From CAYPFY01 sp964410105 (GTDB taxonomy: Bacteria; Bacteroidota; Ignavibacteria; UBA10030; SZUA-254): a stretch of 64,000 bases of DNA. Every line of letters begins with the position of its first letter. Positions within the stretch are counted from its first letter, which is position 1. The stretch covers positions 62,001-126,000 of the forward strand of contig CAYPFY010000001.1 of the NCBI GenBank assembly GCA_964410105.1, written 5' to 3'. A program made the translations under genes and the position numbers. The notes below the pieces were generated by a model. It was given only the letters and a program-made list of their open reading frames with translations, did no database searches and had not been told where the DNA came from. Shown here in pieces: positions 35,706 through 42,046 of the stretch.

Positions 35706-36434
35706 TCAGCCCTTGACCATTCTGAGCGCAAACAGGTCTTTGATACCGACGGAATCGGTCGTGAAGAAGGGTTCGCCGTACTTCGCCCCGATGCTGAAGC
35801 CATATGCCTTGGCTCTGGTCTCAAGCAGATCGAAAAACGATTTCTGGCTGAGCAGGGTCTGGGGATCTTTGGATCGGGGATCGTACAACTGCGACCGGTG
35901 TGCCTTGATCGCCGCGAGCCGTTGATCGTATTCATCCGTGACGTCGACGATAAAGCTGGGGGTGAACTCGTGCCACTGCATATAATGGAAGCAGTGGTGG
36001 GGACGCCACGGCTCCTGCGGCTTCCCCTTGTAGGTGGTCGGGATTTTCCTTAAGCCCGAGTAGTAGGAAGCTTCGCGGGCAAGGTGGTGGGTGTGGACGT
36101 GGTCGGGATGGCGCTCGACTGAGTGGGGGATGAGAAGGATTCTGGGCCGTGTCCGCCGGATCACGGAGACAAGCTTCAAAATGTTTGAGCGGTTGAGCTC
36201 GATCCCGCCGTCCGGAATGTGGAGGTTCTCCCGAAGTGTCACCCCGAGTATTTTCTCTGCGGCCTTCGCCTCGCGGGCACGGATCTCGACCGTCCCCCTG
36301 GTACCCAGTTCGCCTGCTGTGAGGTCGACGATGCCCGCAGAATATCCGAGCTTGACGCATTTTATGATGGTGGCGCCGCATGTGAGTTCAACATCGTCCG
36401 GGTGCGCGCCCACCGCAAGAAGATCGAGCTGCAT
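35706..36434 (-). CDS. bshB1: Bacillithiol biosynthesis deacetylase BshB1
   Basis: A 242-residue PIG-L/LmbE-type zinc deacetylase that converts GlcNAc-malate to GlcN-malate in bacillithiol synthesis. The start is ATG 36434 (MQLDLLAVGAHPDD). Zinc and catalytic residues are in GAHPDDVELTCGATI and SVERHPDHVHTHHLAR. The internal segment LTAGELGTRGTVEIRAREA is characteristic of BshB1. The genes bshA and bshC are not in this window. A closely related PIG-L deacetylase of another pathway is the main alternative. Confidence 0.88.
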   Translation of the reverse strand: MQLDLLAVGAHPDDVELTCGATIIKCVKLGYSAGIVDLTAGELGTRGTVEIRAREAKAAEKILGVTLRENLHIPDGGIELNRSNILKLVSVIRRTRPRILLIPHSVERHPDHVHTHHLAREASYYSGLRKIPTTYKGKPQEPWRPHHCFHYMQWHEFTPSFIVDVTDEYDQRLAAIKAHRSQLYDPRSKDPQTLLSQKSFFDLLETRAKAYGFSIGAKYGEPFFTTDSVGIKDLFALRMVKG

Positions 36435-36466
36435 TGGCTTCCCTCGATTGTGCGAAAGGACTGAAA

Positions 36467-36495
36467 AATATAGGGAATGGTGACGCAAAACGCAA
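36467..36495 (-). promoter_or_regulatory. Sigma-70-type promoter of bshB1
   Basis: On the minus strand TTGCGT (36490-36495), 17 bp, TATATT (36467-36472), about 33 bp before the ATG. Confidence 0.55.
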
Positions 36496-36577
36496 CGCAT
36501 TTGGTTTTCACCCCGGAAATCTCTTAATTGGTCGGATTATTTTTGGATTGTCGAACAATGGCGACGGCAGCCCGGGA

Positions 36578-37975
36578 ATGAAGTTTACAGCATATGTGGG
36601 AAAGAATTTTCTGGTCTTCCTCGCCATCGGCTTTGCATTCCTCGCCCTCCTCATCGCCATAAGCGGTACATCCATCGTCCTTATCGCTTCCGATCTGCAG
36701 GGAGACATCGGACTGATCGGAGAGAACTATGCCGAAAGCGTCAGGCTTATCGGCGAAGCGCAGACGGACGCAAACCTTGTGAGGGTCCTCGTGCGGGATC
36801 TGATCATTCAGAAGGATCCTGAGGCGCGGAACGCGCTCCGGCCGCAGATCGATTCGGTCATCGTCTCAATTTCCCAGAATCTTACCAAGACCCAGCGGAT
36901 CATCGTTGAACCGGGGGAGATGAGTAGTTTTCAGGGCTTCATTACGGCATTCGACAGGTATGTCGATGCAGTCCGCGAAGTCATCGATACCGCCTCAGCG
37001 GGGAAAAGCGAGATGGCAAACAGCCTTCTTCGCACGAAAATGCTTCCCTTTCGCAGGGATCTCGACCGCATATCGAAACAACTCGTCGCGGCGAATCTCC
37101 ATTCCGCAAGAATCGTAAGAGACCATGTCGATCTCCTTGAGCGGCGGTTTCTCTATTCGGGGATTTTCATCCTCTGCCTTTCGATGATCACATGCGTGAC
37201 TATCTATTACCATGTGGCAAAGAAATTCCGCTCCTACGTCCGGGGCATCCAGGAAGGAGAACAGGAGCAGGAGCGTCTGTTGAAGATGCTGCAGGAGCGC
37301 CAGGAAAAGATCGAGCGGCTCGTCGTTCACATGACGACTCTTGAGGAGTCGCAGCGGAAAAGATTCGCGCAGGAGCTACACGATGGAATCGGCCACGGGC
37401 TCACCGAGGCGAAATTCCACGCTGACACCGCCAGGTCCGAAATCGGAAAGAGCACCGAGATCGCTGCCGGCCATCTCGACAAATCCATCTCTACCATCAA
37501 GGAGACCCTCCTTGAAACTAAACGGATTTCCTACGAGATGCGTCCGACGCTGCTGGATGATCTGGGACTGGCCGCGGCTGTCAAACAGCTAGTCACGGAG
37601 TTTGAGCGGCGGAGCCAGACGAAGGTGCGGGCCGAGATCGGCCTCAGGAAAGAACGGTTCGACCCCATCGTCGAAATAACCGTCTACCGCATCGCGCAGG
37701 AGGCGTTCGTCAATGCCGAGAAGCATTCCGGGGCGAAAAACGTGTTTTTCCAGATGTTCCTCCGCGACGACGGGACTCTCGTCCTTTCAATTTCCGACGA
37801 CGGACGCGGATTTGACGTCGGGGATGTCGCCATGGACGACGCGCGCCATCTGGGACTGAGAAACATTCTCGAACGGGGGGAGCTCATTGGCGGGACGGTG
37901 CTCATAGAATCGCGGCCAGGGAAGGGGTGCGATATCAATGTGGAAATTCCGCCGTCGGTGAAGGAAAGCGCGTGA
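36578..37975 (+). CDS. Sensor histidine kinase, NarX/LiaS type
   Basis: A 465-residue membrane kinase from ATG 36578. Helix TM1 (about 10-33), a 150-residue extracytoplasmic four-helix-type sensor domain, TM2 (about 190-213), a short linker and a HisKA_3 domain with the phosphorylated histidine in QELHDGIGHGLTEAKFH. The ATPase part has the N box around YRIAQEAFVNAEKHSGA and the G box SDDGRGFDVG. The response regulator GTG overlaps its stop codon, so they are an operon. The signal is unknown; pilin-like genes follow 145 bp downstream of the regulator. Confidence 0.9.
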   Translation: MKFTAYVGKNFLVFLAIGFAFLALLIAISGTSIVLIASDLQGDIGLIGENYAESVRLIGEAQTDANLVRVLVRDLIIQKDPEARNALRPQIDSVIVSISQNLTKTQRIIVEPGEMSSFQGFITAFDRYVDAVREVIDTASAGKSEMANSLLRTKMLPFRRDLDRISKQLVAANLHSARIVRDHVDLLERRFLYSGIFILCLSMITCVTIYYHVAKKFRSYVRGIQEGEQEQERLLKMLQERQEKIERLVVHMTTLEESQRKRFAQELHDGIGHGLTEAKFHADTARSEIGKSTEIAAGHLDKSISTIKETLLETKRISYEMRPTLLDDLGLAAAVKQLVTEFERRSQTKVRAEIGLRKERFDPIVEITVYRIAQEAFVNAEKHSGAKNVFFQMFLRDDGTLVLSISDDGRGFDVGDVAMDDARHLGLRNILERGELIGGTVLIESRPGKGCDINVEIPPSVKESA

Positions 37976-38619
37976 TCACCGTCTTTATCGCCGATGACCA
38001 CCATGTCGTCCGGGAAGGGATCGCCCTTCTCCTCCAGCAGGAGAATGATATAAGCGTGGTGGGCCAGGCCAGCGATGGCGAGGCCGCCGTGGCCGGGATC
38101 AGGGAAAAAAAGCCCGATGTGGCAATCCTCGATATCAGCATGCCGAAACTTAATGGAATCGAAGCAGCCCAAAAAGTCCTGCAGGATGGATATACCGGCA
38201 AAATCCTCATGCTCACCCAGTATGACAAGGAAGAGTATGTTCGGGAGGCTATACAGACAGGAGCCAGCGGCTATCTGCTTAAAGATAGCATCAAGGATGA
38301 CGTCATCGCAGCGATCAGGCTGGTAACGGCCGAAAAGACCTTTTTCAGCCCATCTATCTCGAAATTGATGGTGGATGAGTATTTTCAGCAACTCAAGCGA
38401 AAGAGCACTGCCAAAACAGTCCCTGAGCTTACTCCGCGCGAGACGGAGGTCCTTCAGCTCATAGCCGAGGGGCTTTCCACGAAGCAAATTGCCGAAAAAC
38501 TCTTCCTCAGCCCCCGAACGGTCGATTTTCATAGGGCGAACATCAGCCAGAAGCTTGGCGTGCATGATGTCGCGGGATTAACAAAATACGCAATAAAGCA
38601 CGGACTGGCCAAAATCTAG
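37972..38619 (+). CDS. NarL/LuxR-family response regulator
   Basis: A 215-residue regulator starting with GTG at 37972 inside the kinase stop (GTGA). The receiver domain has the acidic pair in FIADDHH, the phosphorylated Asp in VAILDISMPKLNG, and Lys in GYLLKDS. The C-terminal LuxR helix-turn-helix is ELTPRETEVLQLIAEGLSTK. Output is by direct DNA binding through sigma-70-type promoters, so it is not the activator of the sigma-54 promoters found downstream. The upstream ATG at 37927 lies in kinase coding sequence and was rejected. Confidence 0.93.
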   Translation: MITVFIADDHHVVREGIALLLQQENDISVVGQASDGEAAVAGIREKKPDVAILDISMPKLNGIEAAQKVLQDGYTGKILMLTQYDKEEYVREAIQTGASGYLLKDSIKDDVIAAIRLVTAEKTFFSPSISKLMVDEYFQQLKRKSTAKTVPELTPRETEVLQLIAEGLSTKQIAEKLFLSPRTVDFHRANISQKLGVHDVAGLTKYAIKHGLAKI

Positions 38620-38630
38620 GTTTTTCAAAG

Positions 38631-38642
38631 CCCCCCCCCCCC
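38631..38642 (+). repeat. Homopolymeric C12 tract
   Basis: Twelve consecutive C residues, 12 bp after the stop of the response regulator and 76 bp upstream of the promoter of the first pilin-like gene. Such tracts slip during replication and during sequencing. Confidence 0.9.
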
Positions 38643-38717
38643 GTAGTCCTACCTGTTTCCCTCTCATTCCAGCAGCCAAAAATCCAGCATTCTCCACTAT
38701 TGATCTCAGGTCTCGTT

Positions 38718-38745
38718 TTGAGTATCATGGTACTGTTACGATAAT
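38718..38745 (+). promoter_or_regulatory. Sigma-70-type promoter of pilin-like copies 1 and 2
   Basis: TTGAGT (38718-38723), 16 bp, GATAAT (38740-38745), 18 bp before the ATG at 38764. No sigma-54 element was found upstream of this copy. Confidence 0.5.
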
Positions 38746-38763
38746 TAGGAGCAGGATAGAAAA

Positions 38764-39144
38764 ATGGGTCAGCAGCAGCTACTTTTGATTATACTCGGAG
38801 TCATTATCGTGGGAATTGCGATTTCAGTCGGTATTCAGCAGTTCGGTGCCAATAGCACCGTTGCCAATAAGGATGGCGTTACCAGTGGACTGGTCAATCT
38901 TGCAGCAAACGCCTACGAATTCAAGATTAGGCCTGCGACTCTCGGAGGGGGGAGCAACTCCTATGTCGGATACACAATCCCGAGTAAAATGGTGTCTGAC
39001 GATAACGGGAGCTATTCACTAAACGGATCCCCGACGGCGACTTCGGTCTCCATAGATGGCAAATCCGCCCAGAATGCGTCATGGGTGGCAACTATCACCG
39101 TGGATTCTACGGGAAAATCATCGATTGTCTATACGGGTTGGTAA
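38764..39144 (+). CDS. Pilin-like small protein, copy 1
   Basis: A 126-residue protein starting MGQQQLLLIILGVIIVGIAI, one hydrophobic helix of about 24 residues, then a small beta-rich domain ending in VYTGW. The helix and the segment NKDGVTSGLVNLAANAYEFK align by eye with the N-terminal helix of type IV pilins (IAIPxF..., NL..A..Y). The leader would be only Met-Gly, and the usual Glu at mature position 5 is absent. RBS AGGAGC precedes it. It belongs to a four-copy family in this window. Filament or pseudopilin function is inference; a single-pass membrane protein of other use is possible. Confidence 0.6.
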   Translation: MGQQQLLLIILGVIIVGIAISVGIQQFGANSTVANKDGVTSGLVNLAANAYEFKIRPATLGGGSNSYVGYTIPSKMVSDDNGSYSLNGSPTATSVSIDGKSAQNASWVATITVDSTGKSSIVYTGW

Positions 39145-39189
39145 AACTAACAATTCACTAAAACTCACTAATTCAAAGGAAACACTTTT

Positions 39190-39567
39190 ATGGGCCAGCA
39201 ACAGCTTCTTCTCATCATCCTCGGCGTGATTATCGTCGGTATTGCGATTGCCGTCGGGATATCCCAGTTCAGCGCGCACAGCACGCAGGCTAACAAGGAC
39301 GGCGTCACCTCAAGCGTCGTCAACGTGTCGGCCAATGCTTATCAGTTCAAGATCCGTCCCACGACGATGGGCGGCGGCGGCGGCAGCTATGTCGGTTATG
39401 CCATTCCGTCGAAGATGGCCTCTGACGACAACGGCACGTATGCAGCCAGCGGCGCCAGCGGAACGGCCATAACGGTGACCGGAACATCCTCCATGAACAG
39501 CGGATGGAAAGCCACCTGCACGGTTGATTCAGTCGGAAAGACTTCGATCGTATACACCGGCTGGTAA
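39190..39567 (+). CDS. Pilin-like small protein, copy 2
   Basis: A 125-residue member of the MGQQQ family, 45 bp after copy 1 with its own RBS (AAAGGA) and followed by a strong terminator. The protein is identical to copy 3 (40076-40453). The first nine codons differ at several silent positions and the remainder is identical at the base level. A conserved block FKIRPTTMGGGGGSY follows the helix, and SIVYTGW ends the protein. Likely co-transcribed with copy 1 from the sigma-70-type promoter. Confidence 0.6.
   Translation: MGQQQLLLIILGVIIVGIAIAVGISQFSAHSTQANKDGVTSSVVNVSANAYQFKIRPTTMGGGGGSYVGYAIPSKMASDDNGTYAASGASGTAITVTGTSSMNSGWKATCTVDSVGKTSIVYTGW
39217..39567 (+). repeat. 351-bp perfect direct repeat, left copy
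   Basis: From codon 10 to the stop codon of pilin-like copy 2, base-identical to 40103-40453, at an offset of 886 bp. Similarity drops sharply on both sides. Confidence 0.95.
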
Positions 39568-39591
39568 TACTCCAGCCTGGCCTGAAAGCAG

Positions 39592-39628
39592 ACAAGCCGC
39601 AGTCCTCCTCCTGCGGCTTGTTTGTTTT
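39592..39628 (+). terminator. Intrinsic terminator after pilin-like copy 2
   Basis: ACAAGCCGCAG (39592-39602) and CTGCGGCTTGT (39611-39621), a perfect 11-bp stem with an 8-base loop, followed by TTGTTTTAT. Confidence 0.85.
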
Positions 39629-39631
39629 ATA

Positions 39632-39667
39632 CGGAAGAATCTACATGGGCAATAGTAATTTCTTCCG
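39632..39667. promoter_or_regulatory. Inverted repeat, candidate enhancer-binding site 1
   Basis: CGGAAGAA (39632-39639) and TTCTTCCG (39660-39667). Its centre lies about 90 bp upstream of the first sigma-54 promoter, the usual place for an activator site, and it shares the GGAAGAAT half-site with the repeat at 39883. Confidence 0.4.
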
Positions 39668-39740
39668 GCCTCAGCAGTGAAGGGACTACTTTGTTGTTAC
39701 AAACCGCGCATCACCGGTCATACATCGGATGCTTACGGAT

Positions 39741-39756
39741 TGGCACGGGTATTGCT
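39741..39756 (+). promoter_or_regulatory. Sigma-54 promoter 1
   Basis: TGGCACG (39741-39747), 4 bp, TTGC (39752-39755): a full match to the -24/-12 consensus, with GG and GC ten bases apart. The expected start is about 39767. It has no pilin-like gene directly behind it; a terminator-like hairpin follows 70 bp later. Confidence 0.8.
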
Positions 39757-39766
39757 TAGAATCCGC

Positions 39767-39877
39767 ACGCTGCTAAATCAAAAGAATTTCCGAACGTGCT
39801 CGTGACCCATGGTTCGGAGTTTTATGAAAAACCGGATGCAAGCCGTAGCGATGTTTGCTGCGGCTTGCTCTATTTAG
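39767..39877 (+). ncRNA. Possible short sigma-54 transcript or remnant of a lost pilin-like unit
   Basis: The stretch between sigma-54 promoter 1 and the hairpin at 39838 would yield a transcript of roughly 110 bases. It holds only a 17-codon frame (ATG 39824 to TAG 39877), which overlaps the hairpin and is probably meaningless. Either it is a small RNA, or the promoter and terminator are all that remain of a deleted copy. Confidence 0.35.
39838..39876 (+). terminator. Terminator-like hairpin of the geneless unit
   Basis: GCAAGCCGTAGC and GCTGCGGCTTGC form a 12-bp stem (one G-T pair) with a 7-base loop, followed by TCTATTTA. The stem core matches the terminators of pilin-like copies 2 and 3. 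Confidence 0.6.
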
Positions 39878-39882
39878 CTGCT

Positions 39883-39916
39883 GGAAGAATTTACCCCTGC
39901 CACGGTAAATTCTTCC
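39883..39916. promoter_or_regulatory. Inverted repeat, candidate enhancer-binding site 2
   Basis: GGAAGAATTTACC (39883-39895) and GGTAAATTCTTCC (39904-39916), perfect over 13 bp with an 8-bp spacer, centred about 115 bp upstream of sigma-54 promoter 2. Absence of a T-run argues against a terminator. Confidence 0.5.
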
Positions 39917-40012
39917 TCCGATGACATTCCTCCCGTTCCCGTCAAAATCGAAAGTTGTCGATTTTGGAAGAAAAGCCCCGAATTCAGCCGGAGCTGGAAT
40001 CCGGACCCTTTG

Positions 40013-40027
40013 TGGCACGCCTGTTGC
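40013..40027 (+). promoter_or_regulatory. Sigma-54 promoter 2, pilin-like copy 3
   Basis: TGGCACG (40013-40019), CCTG, TTGC (40024-40027): again a perfect consensus. The expected start at about 40039 leaves a 37-base leader with RBS AAAGGAAT before the ATG at 40076. Confidence 0.85.
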
Positions 40028-40075
40028 GTTATTAACGCAGGCTAACAAACATCACAATAAACAAAGGAATTATTC

Positions 40076-40453
40076 ATGGGCCAGCAGCAACTCCTCCTGA
40101 TTATCCTCGGCGTGATTATCGTCGGTATTGCGATTGCCGTCGGGATATCCCAGTTCAGCGCGCACAGCACGCAGGCTAACAAGGACGGCGTCACCTCAAG
40201 CGTCGTCAACGTGTCGGCCAATGCTTATCAGTTCAAGATCCGTCCCACGACGATGGGCGGCGGCGGCGGCAGCTATGTCGGTTATGCCATTCCGTCGAAG
40301 ATGGCCTCTGACGACAACGGCACGTATGCAGCCAGCGGCGCCAGCGGAACGGCCATAACGGTGACCGGAACATCCTCCATGAACAGCGGATGGAAAGCCA
40401 CCTGCACGGTTGATTCAGTCGGAAAGACTTCGATCGTATACACCGGCTGGTAA
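40076..40453 (+). CDS. Pilin-like small protein, copy 3, sigma-54 controlled
   Basis: A 125-residue protein identical to copy 2, but with its own regulatory region: a sigma-54 promoter 49 bp upstream and a perfect inverted repeat at enhancer distance. Type IV pilin genes are often sigma-54 dependent (PilR or related activators), which supports, without proving, a pilin role. It is followed by a terminator and then by xseA on its own promoter, so it is transcribed alone. N-terminal motif as in copy 1; no cysteine pair, one Cys in KATCTVDS. Confidence 0.62.
   Translation: MGQQQLLLIILGVIIVGIAIAVGISQFSAHSTQANKDGVTSSVVNVSANAYQFKIRPTTMGGGGGSYVGYAIPSKMASDDNGTYAASGASGTAITVTGTSSMNSGWKATCTVDSVGKTSIVYTGW
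40103..40453 (+). repeat. 351-bp perfect direct repeat, right copy
   Basis: Base-identical to 39217-39567. The first 27 bases of the two genes differ by several synonymous changes, so the identity begins inside the coding region. Confidence 0.95.
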
Positions 40454-40477
40454 GCGGTTGAAATCTTTTGCGCTAAA

Positions 40478-40511
40478 GCCGCAGGGAACAGCCACCCTGC
40501 GGTTTTTTTTT
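40478..40511 (+). terminator. Intrinsic terminator after pilin-like copy 3
   Basis: GCCGCAGGG (40478-40486) pairs with CCCTGCGGT (40495-40503), followed by a run of T to 40511. The stem core CCGCAG/CTGCGG recurs in the two upstream hairpins. Confidence 0.85.
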
Positions 40512-40577
40512 GCCTTCCTGTCAGGATTACTCCAGGCATTCGCCGAACGGTTTGGCCGCCGGGTCCGGGATCTCTAG

Positions 40578-40606
40578 TTGTTTTACCGGGGAGAAATGAA
40601 TATATT
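40578..40606 (+). promoter_or_regulatory. Sigma-70-type promoter of xseA-xseB-dxs
   Basis: TTGTTT (40578-40583), 17 bp, TATATT (40601-40606). The -10 ends eight bases before the ATG at 40615, so the mRNA should be leaderless or have a one-base leader. Confidence 0.6.
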
Positions 40607-40614
40607 TTCCCCGC

Positions 40615-41799
40615 ATGCAGGCCAATTCCACTATCCTTTCAGTTACAGATCTCACCCGCCGTATCAAAGGGGTGATCGAACCCGGTTTTCGCGACATAGC
40701 CGTCGAGGGAGAGATCTCCAATTTCAAAAAGCACACCTCCGGTCACCTCTATTTCACGCTGAAGGATGAGCATTCGCAGATCCAGGCAGTGATGTGGCGG
40801 AGCAGGCTTGGAACGCTCTTTTTCACTCCTGAGGACGGGATGAAAGTGGTTGCGCGCGGCAATGTCACCGTCTACGAGGTGCGGGGGATCTACCAGGTCG
40901 ATGTAGCCCAGCTTCAGCCCCGGGGAGTTGGGGAACTCCAGATGGCGTTTGAAAGACTTAAGCGAAAACTCGCCGCCGAAGGTCTTTTCAGCTCCGAGCG
41001 AAAAAAGCCGCTACCCGAATACCCACAGCGGATCGGGATCGTGACATCGCCGACAGGTGCAGTTTTGAGGGACATGCTGAGCGTCCTGCAGCGCAGGTAT
41101 CCTCTCGTCGAAGTTGTTTTTTGCCCCGTAAAAGTTCAGGGGCCAGGAGCAGCCGAGGAGATCGCCCGGGCGATCGGTGCCCTCAATCAGCTCGCGATCG
41201 ACGTCCTCATTGTGGGAAGGGGAGGGGGCTCTCTTGAAGATCTCTGGGCCTTCAATGAGGAGGTTGTCGCCAGGGCGATCGCACAATCCAGGATTCCGGT
41301 GGTCAGCGCCGTCGGGCATGAGGTCGACTTTACGATCGCCGACTTTGTGGCTGACCTGCGGGCTCCCACCCCTTCGGCTGCGGCCGAGATGGTGGTTCCG
41401 GATCGGGGCGAACTTGTTGAAATTGTGCGGAATTATTGGTATACTGCCCAACAGATTGTGGCTACAAGACTCGCGTCCGAAAAAGAGGCTGTTCGCGCGC
41501 TGCTCCGCGGATACTCATTCAAACGGCCTTTCGACCTCATCCGCCAGTATTCTCAGCAACTCGATGAGTGCAGGCGCACTCTCGACCACTCGGCCCGCCA
41601 TTACGCTGCACTGACGCGCAAAACATTTGAATCTCTCCAGGAACGGATATTCTTATTGAACCCGGAAGCTGTCCTCGGGCGGGGGTACGCGATAGTTCTC
41701 CGCCAGGGGAAGGCGGTCGGGACCGCCAAGGATCTGCACAGCGATGACGACATAGATGTCAGGTTCCGGGACGGCATCGTTCCAGCCACAGTTCGATGA
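40615..41799 (+). CDS. xseA: Exodeoxyribonuclease VII large subunit
   Basis: A 394-residue catalytic subunit of exonuclease VII, which degrades single-stranded DNA in both directions. The N-terminal OB-fold (VEGEISNFKKHTSGHLYFTL) binds DNA; the catalytic domain has IGIVTSPTGAVLRDML, VLIVGRGGGSLEDLWAFNEE and SAVGHEVDFTIADFVADLRAPTP (given here as consecutive landmarks). The coiled-coil region that carries the small subunits follows. It is shorter than E. coli XseA (456) but within the family range. xseB begins 7 bp after its stop. Confidence 0.95.
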   Translation: MQANSTILSVTDLTRRIKGVIEPGFRDIAVEGEISNFKKHTSGHLYFTLKDEHSQIQAVMWRSRLGTLFFTPEDGMKVVARGNVTVYEVRGIYQVDVAQLQPRGVGELQMAFERLKRKLAAEGLFSSERKKPLPEYPQRIGIVTSPTGAVLRDMLSVLQRRYPLVEVVFCPVKVQGPGAAEEIARAIGALNQLAIDVLIVGRGGGSLEDLWAFNEEVVARAIAQSRIPVVSAVGHEVDFTIADFVADLRAPTPSAAAEMVVPDRGELVEIVRNYWYTAQQIVATRLASEKEAVRALLRGYSFKRPFDLIRQYSQQLDECRRTLDHSARHYAALTRKTFESLQERIFLLNPEAVLGRGYAIVLRQGKAVGTAKDLHSDDDIDVRFRDGIVPATVR

Positions 41800-41806
41800 T
41801 CTGACA

Positions 41807-42046
41807 ATGGGGTCACGAAAACCGACAGCCGACAGTTTCGAACATTCCTTGAAAAAACTTCAGGCGATCGTTGAAACGCTCGAAAGGGGGAGCATATCGC
41901 TTGACGAGGCTATGAAGATGTACGAAGAGGGTGTAAAAATATCGAAGCAATGCCTGGATCAACTCTCAAAGGCAGAATTGACAATGAAACGACTGAGCAA
42001 GGACTTGGATGGAAACGCCGAACTCACGGACGGGATCGAGGAATAG
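41807..42046 (+). CDS. xseB: Exodeoxyribonuclease VII small subunit
   Basis: A 79-residue helical hairpin subunit. The start at 41807 (MGSRKPTADSFEHSLKKL) is chosen over an upstream ATG lying inside xseA. Signatures: LQAIVETLERGSISLDEAM and YEEGVKISKQCLDQLSKAE. Six copies assemble on the XseA coiled coil. The 3' end overlaps dxs by 38 bp in a different frame. Confidence 0.92.
   Translation: MGSRKPTADSFEHSLKKLQAIVETLERGSISLDEAMKMYEEGVKISKQCLDQLSKAELTMKRLSKDLDGNAELTDGIEE

Noticed and set aside
38746..40075. The pilin-like tandem copies as a CRISPR-like or transposon repeat array.
   Set aside because: Repeat units are protein genes with RBS and terminators; spacing is irregular and no cas or transposase gene is near.
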